Source: Pseudomonas sp. B21_DOA
GTDB taxonomy: Bacteria; Pseudomonadota; Gammaproteobacteria; Pseudomonadales; Pseudomonadaceae
NCBI GenBank assembly: GCA_030544685.1
Contig: CP086683.1
Span: 4,340,001-4,404,000, forward strand
Length of the DNA: 64,000 bases
Direction of reading: 5' to 3'
Below are positions 35,795 to 44,233 of the stretch, one piece after another (the stretch's first letter is position 1; each line of letters begins with the position of its first letter). Below the pieces are notes generated by a model. That model did no database searches. It worked only from the letters and a program-made list of their open reading frames with translations, and was not told the DNA's origin. The position numbers were made by a program, and so were the translations under genes.

Positions 35795-35905
35795 GATCGT
35801 TCCCACGCTCCGCGTGGGAATGCCTCTACGGACGTTCCGCGTTCGGCTCTGGATGGGACGCAGAGCGTCCCGGGCTGCATTCCCACGCGGAGCGTGGGAA
35901 CGATC
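35795..35905. repeat. Palindromic intergenic repeat, copy 5
   Basis: Starts 'gatcgttcccacgctccgcg' and ends 'cacgcggagcgtgggaacga'; same family as 16436-16546, here between the convergent NUDIX and DUF1330 genes. Confidence 0.85.
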
Positions 35906-35913
35906 AATGCGGC

Positions 35914-36210
35914 TTAAATCGGGGCAACGCCCTCAACGATGATGATCTCCGCCCTCGCCCATTCCTCGCGGTAACTCTTCGCCTCCTGATACGCCGCCGA
36001 GCGGTAGCACGCCACGGCTGTTTCGTAGCTTTCAAACTCGATGATCACCGTGCGCTGTGGCGTCTCCCGTCCTTCCAGCGCCTCGCTGCGCCCGCCTCTG
36101 GCGACAAACTTGCCGCCGAATGCGGCAATCGCCTGCGAGGTGCGCTGGGTGTATTGGCTGTAGTGCTCGGCATCGGCTATATCCACATGTGCAATCCAGT
36201 ACGCCTTCAT
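35914..36210 (-). CDS. DUF1330 family protein
   Basis: The 98-residue protein 'MKAYWIAHVDIADAEHYSQY' then 'AIAAFGGKFVARGGRSEALE', 'RTVIIEFESYETAVACYRS' and 'YREEWARAEIIIVEG' is a typical DUF1330 dimeric alpha-beta barrel protein, about the usual 95 residues. Some relatives act on small catabolic intermediates but no general function is established. It is divergent from the RibBX-like gene, with operator site 2 between them. Confidence 0.85.
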   Translation of the reverse strand: MKAYWIAHVDIADAEHYSQYTQRTSQAIAAFGGKFVARGGRSEALEGRETPQRTVIIEFESYETAVACYRSAAYQEAKSYREEWARAEIIIVEGVAPI

Positions 36211-36230
36211 AGTGACCTCTTTGTTGATTT

Positions 36231-36252
36231 TGTATTATGGTATACCAATATA
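36231..36252. promoter_or_regulatory. Palindromic operator, site 2 (DUF1330 / RibBX divergent promoter)
   Basis: 'tgtattatggtataccaata' contains TTGG-type core TGGTATACCA as at site 1. The two divergent start codons are only 68 bp apart, so this single site can control both. Confidence 0.7.
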
Positions 36253-36278
36253 TTTCCAACGAACCCTGAGAGTCCAGC

Positions 36279-37388
36279 ATGGCCTTCAACAGCATCGAAG
36301 AAATCATCGAAGATTATCGCCTCGGCAAAATGGTCCTGCTGGTCGATGACGAAGACCGCGAGAACGAAGGCGACCTGCTGCTGGCCGCCGACCGCTGCAC
36401 GCCGGAGGCTATCAGCTTCATGGCCCGCGAGGCACGTGGGCTGATCTGCCTGACCCTGACCGATGAACATTGTCAGCGCCTGGGTCTGGAGCAAATGGTG
36501 CCTGCCAACGGCAGTGTATTCAGCACTGCATTTACCGTGTCGATCGAAGCGGCAGTTGGCGTGACCACCGGCATTTCCGCGGCAGACCGGGCCTGCACCG
36601 TTGCCGCTGCTGTCGCGCCGAATGCCCGCGCCGAAGACCTGGTGCAGCCCGGCCACATCTTCCCGCTGCGCGCCAAGGAAGGTGGCGTGCTCACCCGCGC
36701 CGGGCATACCGAGGCCGGTTGCGATCTGGCGCGCCTGGCCGGTTTCACCCCGGCCTCGGTGATCGTCGAAGTCATGAACGACGACGGCACCATGGCGCGC
36801 CGCCCGGATCTGGAGCAGTTCGCGCGCAAGCACGGGATCAAGATCGGCACCATCGCGGACCTGATCCACTACCGCCTGAGCACCGAGCACACCATCGAAC
36901 GCATCGGTGAACGAGAGCTGCCGACGGTGCATGGCACCTTCCGTTTGATCACTTTCGAGGATCGCATCGAAGGCGGCGTGCACATGGCGATGGTCATGGG
37001 CGACTTGCGTCGTGAAGAGCCGACACTGGTGCGCGTGCACGTGATCGATCCGCTGCGCGATCTGGTCGGTGCCGAGTACAGCGGGCCGACGAACTGGACG
37101 CTGTGGGCGGCGCTGCAACGGGTCGCGGCGGAAGGTCATGGGGTTGTGGTGGTGCTGGCCAATCATGAATCGTCGCAGGCGTTGCTTGAGCGCGTGCCGC
37201 AGCTGACCCAGCCGCCACGGCAGTTCAGCCGCTCGCAGTCGCGGATTTATTCCGAGGTCGGGACGGGGGCGCAGATTCTGCAGAACCTTGGGGTGGGCAA
37301 GCTGCGGCATCTGGGGCCGCCGCTGAAATATGCGGGGTTGACCGGGTATGACCTTGAGGTGGTTGAAAGCATTCCCTTCAGCGAATAA
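36279..37388 (+). CDS. RibBX-like 3,4-dihydroxy-2-butanone-4-phosphate synthase with degenerate GTP cyclohydrolase II domain
   Basis: The N-terminal ~205 residues carry all RibB signatures: '[17 protein letters not shown]', '[18 protein letters not shown]', '[14 protein letters not shown]', '[20 protein letters not shown]' and '[11 protein letters not shown]', so it should make the four-carbon precursor of riboflavin. The C-terminal ~160 residues follow the RibA fold ('[20 protein letters not shown]') but where GTP cyclohydrolase II has its zinc cysteines (HSxCLTGD region) the sequence reads '[17 protein letters not shown]', with no cysteines. This is the RibBX arrangement. Placed behind operator site 2 in a flavin-reductase-containing regulon, it may raise FMN supply for a flavoenzyme pathway; that link is inference. 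Confidence 0.85.
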   Translation: MAFNSIEEIIEDYRLGKMVLLVDDEDRENEGDLLLAADRCTPEAISFMAREARGLICLTLTDEHCQRLGLEQMVPANGSVFSTAFTVSIEAAVGVTTGISAADRACTVAAAVAPNARAEDLVQPGHIFPLRAKEGGVLTRAGHTEAGCDLARLAGFTPASVIVEVMNDDGTMARRPDLEQFARKHGIKIGTIADLIHYRLSTEHTIERIGERELPTVHGTFRLITFEDRIEGGVHMAMVMGDLRREEPTLVRVHVIDPLRDLVGAEYSGPTNWTLWAALQRVAAEGHGVVVVLANHESSQALLERVPQLTQPPRQFSRSQSRIYSEVGTGAQILQNLGVGKLRHLGPPLKYAGLTGYDLEVVESIPFSE

Positions 37389-37407
37389 CCCACTTGAAAC
37401 AACATTC

Positions 37408-37502
37408 TCTGTGGGAGGGGCTTGCTCCCGAAGGCGTCCTGTCAGCTGACATCAGTGTTGCTTGACCCGACGCATTCGCGAGCAAGCCCGCTCCCACAAG
37501 GG
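37408..37502. repeat. Inverted REP doublet (REPIN)
   Basis: Arms 'gtgggaggggcttgctcccg' (variant) and 'gcgagcaagcccgctcccac'. It lies between the RibBX-like gene and the ABC transporter promoter. Confidence 0.75.
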
Positions 37503-37569
37503 ATCCGCGCTTCAAACCAAATTCTGTCGAACGACAAAAAGCTTATCCGCCAGATAACCGGTAAGGCAA

Positions 37570-37610
37570 AGTGCTTGCACAAAGTTTGGAATACCATAAT
37601 ATGATATTCC
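37570..37610. promoter_or_regulatory. Operator site 3 within a promoter block shared with the NCS1 gene
   Basis: 'gcttgcacaaagtttggaat' followed by 'accataatatgatattcc' matches, in reverse orientation, the block at 62207-62238 ('gcttgtgcaaagtttggaat', 'accataatatgg'). The 'ggaatac' and 'gatattcc' ends form an inverted repeat. It precedes the ABC substrate-binding gene by about 100 nt. Confidence 0.65.
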
Positions 37611-37707
37611 ATAGATCGGACGAACCGAAAAACCGTCCAGCTACTGCTCCCGACAGGCGGGCAACAACGCAAGGCCCGCTCAAAAACACAACAATGAGGG
37701 CGTGAAC

Positions 37708-38733
37708 ATGGTGTTGAACAAAGCTGCAACCGCGATCTTTTTCGCGGGACTGCTCAGCGTTACCGGCCAGGCTGCAATGGCTGCCGAAAGCGTGAATTTT
37801 GTCAGCTGGGGCGGTAGCACCCAGGATGCGCAGAAACAGGCCTGGGCCGATCCGTTCAGCAAGGCCAGCGGCATCACCGTCGTTCAAGACGGGCCGACCG
37901 ACTACGGCAAACTCAAGGCCATGGTCGAAAGCGGCAACGTGCAGTGGGACGTGGTCGATGTCGAAGCCGATTTTGCCCTGCGCGCCGCTGCCGAAGGCCT
38001 GCTCGAACCGCTCGACTTCAAAGTGATCCAGCGCGACAAGATCGATCCGCGCTTCGTCAACGATCACGGGGTCGGTTCGTTCTTCTTCTCCTTTGTCCTC
38101 GGCTACAACGAAGGCAAGCTCGGCGCCAACAAGCCGCAGGACTGGAGCGCGCTGTTCGACACCAAGACCTACCCCGGCAAACGCGCCCTGTACAAATGGC
38201 CAAGCCCCGGCGTGCTCGAACTGGCGCTGCTGGCCGACGGCGTTGCGGCTGACAAGCTCTACCCGCTGGATCTTGATCGCGCCTTCAAGAAACTCGACAC
38301 CATCAAGAAAGACATCGTCTGGTGGGGCGGCGGCGCGCAGTCGCAGCAACTGCTGGCGTCCGGCGAAGCGAGCATGGGCCAGTTCTGGAACGGTCGCGTG
38401 CACGCCTTGCAGGAAGACGGCGCACCGGTGGGCGTGAGCTGGAAACAGAACCTGGTCATGGCCGACATTCTGGTCATTCCAAAAGGCTCGAAAAACAAGG
38501 ACGCGGCGATGAAGTTCCTCGCCAATGCCAGCAGCGCCAAAGGCCAGGCCGACTTCTCCAACCTGACCGCCTACGCGCCGGTCAACCTCGACAGTGTGGA
38601 GCGTCTGGATTCGACGCTGGCGCCCAACCTGCCGACGGCTTACGCCAAGGATCAGATCACCCTTGATTTCGCTTACTGGGCCAAGAACGGTCCGGCTATC
38701 GCGACACGGTGGAACGAATGGCTGGTCAAATGA
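37708..38733 (+). CDS. Polyamine/opine-type ABC transporter substrate-binding protein
   Basis: The 341-residue protein has a signal peptide 'MVLNKAATAIFFAGLLSVTG' 'QAAMA' and a mature start 'ESVNFVSWGGSTQDAQKQAW', typical of the PotD/PotF-like (SBP_bac_8/13) family. The start at 37708 has GAGGG 8 nt upstream; a GTG two codons earlier is also possible. It heads an operon with two permease genes and an ATPase gene and is preceded by operator site 3. The ligand cannot be predicted; family members bind polyamines, opines, amino-alcohols and related amines. Confidence 0.85.
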   Translation: MVLNKAATAIFFAGLLSVTGQAAMAAESVNFVSWGGSTQDAQKQAWADPFSKASGITVVQDGPTDYGKLKAMVESGNVQWDVVDVEADFALRAAAEGLLEPLDFKVIQRDKIDPRFVNDHGVGSFFFSFVLGYNEGKLGANKPQDWSALFDTKTYPGKRALYKWPSPGVLELALLADGVAADKLYPLDLDRAFKKLDTIKKDIVWWGGGAQSQQLLASGEASMGQFWNGRVHALQEDGAPVGVSWKQNLVMADILVIPKGSKNKDAAMKFLANASSAKGQADFSNLTAYAPVNLDSVERLDSTLAPNLPTAYAKDQITLDFAYWAKNGPAIATRWNEWLVK

Positions 38734-39638
38734 AAATCGCGGCCACTGCGCCCCGTCCCTCCACGGCCACCGGGAGCGCCGCCGGCGCTGCCGGTTCGGC
38801 CCTCAAGCAACGCTGGCGCGGCGCCGGCAACCTCGTCCCTGCGCTGCTGTTCCTCGGCCTGTTCTTTCTGGCGCCGTTGATTGGCCTGCTGCTGCGCGGT
38901 GTGCTGGAACCTGTGCCTGGCCTTGGCAACTACGAACAACTGTTCGCCAATTCGGCCTATGCGCGGGTGCTGCTCAACACCTTTTCGGTGGCCGGGCTGG
39001 TGACGTTGTTCAGTCTGCTGCTGGGCTTTCCGCTGGCCTGGGCGATCACCTTGGTGCCGCGCGGCTGGGGGCGCTGGATCCTCAACATCGTCCTGCTGTC
39101 GATGTGGACCAGCCTGCTCGCCCGCACTTATTCTTGGCTGGTGCTGCTGCAAGCCTCGGGCGTGATTAACAAGGCCTTGATGGCGATGGGCATCATCGAT
39201 CAACCGCTGGAGATGGTGCACAACCTCACCGGCGTGGTGATCGGCATGAGTTACATCATGATCCCGTTCATCGTGCTGCCGTTGCAGGCGACCATGCAGG
39301 CTATCGACCCGATGATCCTGCAGGCCGGCTCGATCTGCGGCGCCAGTCCGTGGACCAACTTCTTCCGGGTGTTCCTGCCGCTGTGCCGGCCGGGCCTGGC
39401 CTCAGGGGGTTTGATGGTGTTCGTGATGTCGCTCGGTTACTACGTCACCCCCGCTTTGCTGGGCGGGGCGCAGAACATGATGCTGCCGGAGTTCATCATT
39501 CAGCAGGTGCAATCGTTCCTCAACTGGGGCCTGGCCAGTGCCGGCGCCGCGTTGTTGATCGCAATCACCTTGGTGCTGTTCTACTTCTACCTGAAGCTTC
39601 AACCGGAATCCCCGGTTGGCGCCAGTAACGCGAGGTAA
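38730..39638 (+). CDS. ABC transporter permease (PotB type)
   Basis: The 302-residue protein begins 'MKIAATAPRPSTATGSAAGA' and has six membrane helices with the permease loop 'EAGSICGASP'-like 'LQAGSICGASPWTNFFRVFL', i.e. the EAA-type coupling motif. The start at 38730 overlaps the binding-protein stop (ATGA). It pairs with the permease at 39645. Confidence 0.88.
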   Translation: MKIAATAPRPSTATGSAAGAAGSALKQRWRGAGNLVPALLFLGLFFLAPLIGLLLRGVLEPVPGLGNYEQLFANSAYARVLLNTFSVAGLVTLFSLLLGFPLAWAITLVPRGWGRWILNIVLLSMWTSLLARTYSWLVLLQASGVINKALMAMGIIDQPLEMVHNLTGVVIGMSYIMIPFIVLPLQATMQAIDPMILQAGSICGASPWTNFFRVFLPLCRPGLASGGLMVFVMSLGYYVTPALLGGAQNMMLPEFIIQQVQSFLNWGLASAGAALLIAITLVLFYFYLKLQPESPVGASNAR

Positions 39639-39644
39639 GCCGAC

Positions 39645-40454
39645 ATGCTCCTGACCCCCAATGCCATGAGCCGGCGCATGCGTTTCGGCCTCTACGCCAC
39701 TACTGGACTGATCGGTCTGTTCCTGCTGTTGCCGATCGTGTTCATCGTGCTGCTGTCGTTCGGCTCCTCGCAGTGGCTGGTGTTCCCGCCACCGGGCTGG
39801 ACGCTGAAATGGTACGGCCAGTTCTTCTCCAACCCCGACTGGATGAACGCCGCTGCCGCCAGCCTCAAGGTCGCCGTGCTGACCACGATCTGCGCCGTGG
39901 CCCTCGGTTTGCCGACCGCGTTTGCGCTGGTACGCGGGCGCTTTCCCGGCCGCGAGATGCTCTACGGCCTGTTCACCCTGCCGATGATCGTGCCGCTGGT
40001 GATCATCGCCGTGGCGGTCTACGCGCTGTTCCTCAAGCTCGGTTATACCGGGACGATGTTCGCCTTCGTCGTCAGCCATGTGATCGTCGCGCTGCCGTTC
40101 ACCATCATCTCGATCATCAACTCGCTGAAGCTGTTCGATCAGTCGATTGAAGACGCTGCAGTGATCTGCGGTGCCTCGCGCCTGCAAGCGGTGTTCAAGG
40201 TGACGTTTCCGGCGATCCGCCCGGGCATGGTCGCCGGCGCCCTCTTCGCCTTTCTCGTTTCGTGGGACGAAGTGGTGCTCAGCGTGATGATGGCCAGCCC
40301 GACCCTGCAAACCCTTCCCGTGAAAATGTGGACCACCCTGCGCCAGGACCTGACCCCGGTGATCGCCGTCGCTTCGACGCTGCTGATCGGCCTGTCGGTA
40401 TTGGTCATGGTGATCGCCGCCGCCCTGCGCCGGCGCAATGAAATCAGCGCCTGA
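39645..40454 (+). CDS. ABC transporter permease (PotC type)
   Basis: The 269-residue protein has six membrane helices ('LIGLFLLLPIVFIVLLSFGS' is the first) and the coupling loop 'EDAAVICGASRLQAVFKVTF' (EAA motif). It starts 6 nt after the previous permease stop and is followed 17 nt later by the ATPase gene, so the four form one operon. Confidence 0.88.
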   Translation: MLLTPNAMSRRMRFGLYATTGLIGLFLLLPIVFIVLLSFGSSQWLVFPPPGWTLKWYGQFFSNPDWMNAAAASLKVAVLTTICAVALGLPTAFALVRGRFPGREMLYGLFTLPMIVPLVIIAVAVYALFLKLGYTGTMFAFVVSHVIVALPFTIISIINSLKLFDQSIEDAAVICGASRLQAVFKVTFPAIRPGMVAGALFAFLVSWDEVVLSVMMASPTLQTLPVKMWTTLRQDLTPVIAVASTLLIGLSVLVMVIAAALRRRNEISA

Positions 40455-40471
40455 GCGCCCAGGAGTACGAC

Positions 40472-41626
40472 ATGAGTGCCGTGATCAAAGACGCATCCCA
40501 GCAGAACGACAAACCCCTGGTCAGCCTGCGCAACCTGAACAAGCACTACGGCGATTTCGCTGCCGTCGACAACATCTCGCTGGACATCAAGGACGGTGAA
40601 TTCCTCACCTTCCTCGGCTCCAGCGGCTCGGGCAAAAGCACCACGCTGTCGATGCTCGCCGGGTTCGAAACCCCGAGCAGCGGCGAGATCCTCGTCAACG
40701 GCCAGTCGCTGGTCAATGTGCCGCCGCACAAGCGCGACATCGGCATGGTCTTCCAGCGCTATTCGCTGTTCCCGCATCTGTCGGTGCGTGACAACATCGC
40801 TTTCCCTTTGGCGATTCGCAAACTGGCGGCGGCCGAGCGCGACAAACGCGTCGACGTCATGCTGAAACTGGTGCAGCTGGAACAGTTCGCCCATCGCCGC
40901 CCTTCGCAACTCTCTGGTGGTCAGCAACAACGTGTCGCCATCGCCCGGGCGCTGGTTTACGAGCCGCGCATTCTGTTGATGGACGAACCACTCGGTGCGC
41001 TGGATAAAAAACTGCGCGAAGACCTGCAAGACGAACTGCGCCAACTGCACCGGCGCCTGGGCATCACCATCGTCTACGTGACCCACGACCAGGAAGAAGC
41101 CATGCGTCTGTCGCAACGCATCGCGATTTTCAGCCACGGCAAGATTGTCGGGCTGGGCAGTGGTTATGACCTTTATCAAAATCCGCCGAATGCGTTTGTT
41201 GCGTCGTTTCTGGGTAACTCGAACTTCCTCAAGCTCAAGGCGCAGAGCAATGCAGCGGCGAGTTTCGAGGGGCAGTCGTTGTCGATTCGGCTGACGGCTG
41301 GGCTGCACACTGATCAGGATGTTCTGTTGATGGTGCGGCCGGAAAAGGCTGTGGCGCTGAGTGTGCAGCAAGCGAGTGATGAGCCGCTCGCGGCGGGCTG
41401 GAATGAGGTGTCGGCGAATGTTGTGGAGGTGCTGTTTCTCGGTGAAAGCCAGACGTGCAGCGTGGTGACGGCGGGCGGGACGTCGATGACGGTAAAAGCA
41501 CTGTCGGCCGCGGGCATGCCACTCAAGGCTGGGGATCCGGTGCGGGTGCGCTGGGCGACGGCGGATGCGTGTGTTTATACCGAGTGGACGGAGAGCGACC
41601 TGAACAAAGCAGCGGGTGCTCACTAA
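40472..41626 (+). CDS. ABC transporter ATP-binding protein (PotA type)
   Basis: The 384-residue ATPase has Walker A 'LGSSGSGKSTTLSMLAGF', signature 'LSGGQQQRVAIARALVYEP', Walker B 'RILLMDEPLGALD', the switch His in 'VYVTHDQEEAM', and a C-terminal TOBE domain ('VLLMVRPEKAVAL'). This is the PotA/FbpC subgroup that drives polyamine- or iron-type importers. It is the last gene of the importer operon. Confidence 0.9.
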   Translation: MSAVIKDASQQNDKPLVSLRNLNKHYGDFAAVDNISLDIKDGEFLTFLGSSGSGKSTTLSMLAGFETPSSGEILVNGQSLVNVPPHKRDIGMVFQRYSLFPHLSVRDNIAFPLAIRKLAAAERDKRVDVMLKLVQLEQFAHRRPSQLSGGQQQRVAIARALVYEPRILLMDEPLGALDKKLREDLQDELRQLHRRLGITIVYVTHDQEEAMRLSQRIAIFSHGKIVGLGSGYDLYQNPPNAFVASFLGNSNFLKLKAQSNAAASFEGQSLSIRLTAGLHTDQDVLLMVRPEKAVALSVQQASDEPLAAGWNEVSANVVEVLFLGESQTCSVVTAGGTSMTVKALSAAGMPLKAGDPVRVRWATADACVYTEWTESDLNKAAGAH

Positions 41627-41649
41627 AACTTCCAATCCAGTGAAATTCC

Positions 41650-41742
41650 CCGTGGGAGCGAGCTTGCTCGCGAAGAGGCCGTGTCAGTCACCATTAATGT
41701 TGAATGACGCACCGCATTCGCGAGCAAGCTCGCTCCCACAGG
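41650..41742. repeat. Inverted REP doublet (REPIN)
   Basis: Arms 'gtgggagcgagcttgctcgc' and 'gcgagcaagctcgctcccac' between the convergent ABC operon and the methionine aminopeptidase gene. Confidence 0.85.
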
Positions 41743-41753
41743 TTCGGTATTGT

Positions 41754-42545
41754 TCAATGAATCGGGGAATACCCTTCAACCTCATCCGGCCAAGCCGTCA
41801 GCACTTCAAACCCGCTCTCCGTCACCGCCACCATATGCTCCCACTGTGCCGACAACGAGCCATCCTTGGTCAGCACGGTCCAGCCATCCGGCATGTTCTT
41901 CACATGGCGTTTGCCGGCATTGAGCATCGGTTCCACGGTGAAAATCATCCCGGCCTTGAGCTTCAGCCCTTGATTGGGGAAGCCGTAATGCAGGATCTGC
42001 GGCTCATCGTGATAGACCTTGCCGATGCCGTGACCGCAGTACTCGCGCACTACACTGAAGCCCTCCGCCTCCGCCAGGCTCTGGATCGCATGACCGATAT
42101 CCCCCAGCGTTGCGCCCGGTTTGACTGCGCGAATGCCCGCGCACATCGCATCGTAAGTGGTCTTGATCAAGTGCTGCGCCTCGGGGCTCGCCTCACCCAC
42201 GACATACATGCGGCTGGTATCACCGAACCAGCCGTCCTTGATCACGGCGATGTCGAGGTTGACGATATCGCCATCCTTCAATGGCGTACCCGATGGAATC
42301 CCGTGGCACACCACGTCATTGACCGATGCGCAGACGGTTTTCGGAAAACCGTGATACCCGACGTTGGCCGGCACGGCTTTCTGCACATTGACGATGTAGT
42401 CGTTGCACAGCCGATCCAGTTCATCGGTGGTCACGCCGGCCTTCACATGAGGCACCAGCATCGCCAGCACTTCGGCGGCGAGTTTGCCGGCAGCGCGGGA
42501 TTTTTCGATGTCGGCGGGGGTGTTGAGCTTGATCTGGTTTCTCAT
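41754..42545 (-). CDS. map: Type I methionine aminopeptidase
   Basis: Methionine aminopeptidase removes the initiator Met from new proteins. The 263-residue product shows the metal-ligand set: 'GDIVNLDIAVIKDGWFGDTS' (two Asp), 'YCGHGIGKVYHDEPQILHYG' (His), 'GMIFTVEPML' (Glu) and 'AQWEHMVAVTESG' (Glu). The start at 42545 ('MRNQIKLNTPADIEKSR') overlaps the ParD-like stop by 4 nt. The housekeeping map gene normally lies near rpsB/glnD, so this is probably a second paralogue, as in other Pseudomonas with a ParD-like partner. Confidence 0.9.
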   Translation of the reverse strand: MRNQIKLNTPADIEKSRAAGKLAAEVLAMLVPHVKAGVTTDELDRLCNDYIVNVQKAVPANVGYHGFPKTVCASVNDVVCHGIPSGTPLKDGDIVNLDIAVIKDGWFGDTSRMYVVGEASPEAQHLIKTTYDAMCAGIRAVKPGATLGDIGHAIQSLAEAEGFSVVREYCGHGIGKVYHDEPQILHYGFPNQGLKLKAGMIFTVEPMLNAGKRHVKNMPDGWTVLTKDGSLSAQWEHMVAVTESGFEVLTAWPDEVEGYSPIH

Positions 42546-42769
42546 GCGAGGGCGACGTCCTGTGTCAGTTGTTGCAGATCCAGGCCACCATTCTGTTCGG
42601 CGCGGATCAGCAGGCGGCAAATGGCGCTGTGGTCGAGGTTGGGATGCAGCTCGGCGAGCATGCCGATGCGCATCCAGTGCTCGGCCTGCGCGTTGATCGA
42701 GCGGCTGAGGGCGTTGCTGGAGATACGCAGGTTCTCGTGCATGTCCTCTGAAATCTTTACGATGCCCAT
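42542..42769 (-). CDS. ParD-like antitoxin-family protein
   Basis: The 75-residue protein 'MGIVKISEDMHENLRISSNA' 'LSRSINAQAEHWMRIGMLAE' has the ribbon-helix-helix start and the 'RSINAQAEHW' core of the ParD_like family (PF11903 type). No ParE toxin gene is adjacent; the downstream partner is methionine aminopeptidase, with a 4-nt overlap. A DNA-binding autoregulator of this two-gene unit is likely. The A+T-rich upstream region ('cgtatatacacatcg'-like repeats on the other strand) is a plausible operator. Confidence 0.8.
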   Translation of the reverse strand: MGIVKISEDMHENLRISSNALSRSINAQAEHWMRIGMLAELHPNLDHSAICRLLIRAEQNGGLDLQQLTQDVALA

Positions 42770-42903
42770 ATATGAATCCGATACGATGTGTATATGGATC
42801 GTATATTAATCAGTGCATACGGGAGATTGCAATGCCGACGACAAAATCGACGCTGTGGCAGATTCGCCTCCCCTCCACCGCGCAAATCGACTACCATGCC
42901 GCC

Positions 42904-43080
42904 GCCGGTTTCCACACGGAATTAATAGGGAATCCGAAATGCTTGCACAGCATCAATCGGAACTGCCCCCGCAACTGTAGGTGCCGAGCCTGCTCCTTGA
43001 CTGCCACTGGGTGAAACCCGGGAAGGCCGGAGCATGGCGACGACGCACCAGTCAGGAGACCTGCCGGCACAATGACGACT
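42904..43080 (+). promoter_or_regulatory. Cobalamin (B12) riboswitch
   Basis: The leader carries the conserved elements in order: 'ggaattaatagggaatccga', the B12-box neighbourhood 'actgcccccgcaactgtag', 'gccactgggtgaaacccggg' 'aaggc', and 'agtcaggagacctgccggca' near 43050. These are the hallmark conserved boxes of the cobalamin riboswitch. It precedes the BtuFCD-like genes, so B12 should repress their expression. Confidence 0.9.
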
Positions 43081-43219
43081 AACCGGCGGGGTGTCCGGGA
43101 AGGACATCGTGCCGTGCGCGTTTTCCCCGTGCCGGCCTTGCGCAGTTTCCACGACCGCGCCCGAGGTGTGTTTCCAACCGTACCCGCCCTCCCCGTACGG
43201 TTCCCCTGGAGACTGCCCC

Positions 43220-44233
43220 ATGCTGCTGCCCCGCGTTGCTACCCTGCTCACCGGTCTGAGCCTTTGCGCCCTGGCGCAAGCGGCGCCGACTGCGTATCCG
43301 CTGACCATCGAAAACTGCGGCAGCAGCCTGACCTTTCAGCACGCGCCCGCGCGTACGGTGACCATCGGCCAGGCCGGTACGGAAATGCTTTATGCCTTGG
43401 GCCTGGGCGACAAAGTCGTCGGCACCTCGTTGTGGTTCAACGACGTGCTGGGCAGCTACAAAACGCAGAATGACCGGATCGAGCGCCTCGCCGATAACGA
43501 ACCGAGTTTCGAAGCGGTGATCGGCAAACGTCCGGAGCTGGTTGCGGTGGAGCTGGAATGGATGGTCGGCCCGCAAGGCGCGGTCGGCACTCGCGAGCAA
43601 TTCCATGAACTGAAGATTCCCACCTACCTGCTGCCGTCTGATTGCGAAGCCAAGGACAACCTCGTCGGCTCGGACGGCACGCGGCTGGCGCCGTTTCGCA
43701 TCGACAGCATCTTCAAAAGCGTGAGCCAACTGGCGGCGATTTTCGATGTGCAGGCGCGTGGCGAACAGCTCAATCAGCAGCTCAAAGCCAGCCTTGCGCA
43801 GTCGATCGCCACGGCGAAAAAACAGCAGCGCAAAGACGTCAGCGCCCTGGTCTGGTTCTCCAGCGCCGAGATGGACATCGAGCCGTTCGTGGCCGGCCAC
43901 AAAGGTGTTCCCGATTTCATGCTCAGCATCCTCGGCGTGCGCAACGTCGTCGAGTCCGATGAAGAATGGCCGACCGTCGGCTGGGAAACCATCGCCAAGG
44001 CCAACCCGACGTTTCTGGTGATCGCGCGCATGGATCGTCGACGTTTCCCGGCGGACGACTATCAGAAGAAACTCGCCTTTCTGCACAGCGATCCGGTGAC
44101 GCGCAACATGGACGCGGTCAAGCACAATCGCATCATCATCCTTGACGCCATGGCCATGCAGGCCAGCCTGCGCACCTTCGATGGCCTCGCACAACTGGCC
44201 AGCGCCATCAACGGCTACGACCTGTCGCAATGA
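43220..44233 (+). CDS. Periplasmic cobalamin-type binding protein (BtuF/FepB-like)
   Basis: The 337-residue protein has a signal peptide ('MLLPRVATLLTGLSLCALAQ' 'AAP') and a periplasmic binding fold: 'RTVTIGQAGTEMLYALGLGD', 'GTSLWFNDVLGSYK' and 'GWETIAKANPTFLVIARMD'. The family binds iron siderophores or cobamides; the riboswitch upstream indicates B12. GGAG lies 8 nt before the ATG at 43220. It overlaps the permease gene by 4 nt. Confidence 0.85.
   Translation: MLLPRVATLLTGLSLCALAQAAPTAYPLTIENCGSSLTFQHAPARTVTIGQAGTEMLYALGLGDKVVGTSLWFNDVLGSYKTQNDRIERLADNEPSFEAVIGKRPELVAVELEWMVGPQGAVGTREQFHELKIPTYLLPSDCEAKDNLVGSDGTRLAPFRIDSIFKSVSQLAAIFDVQARGEQLNQQLKASLAQSIATAKKQQRKDVSALVWFSSAEMDIEPFVAGHKGVPDFMLSILGVRNVVESDEEWPTVGWETIAKANPTFLVIARMDRRRFPADDYQKKLAFLHSDPVTRNMDAVKHNRIIILDAMAMQASLRTFDGLAQLASAINGYDLSQ

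Noticed and set aside
42772..43014. Open frame of 80 codons upstream of the BtuF-like gene
   Set aside because: It overlaps the conserved boxes of the cobalamin riboswitch and shows no protein similarity.
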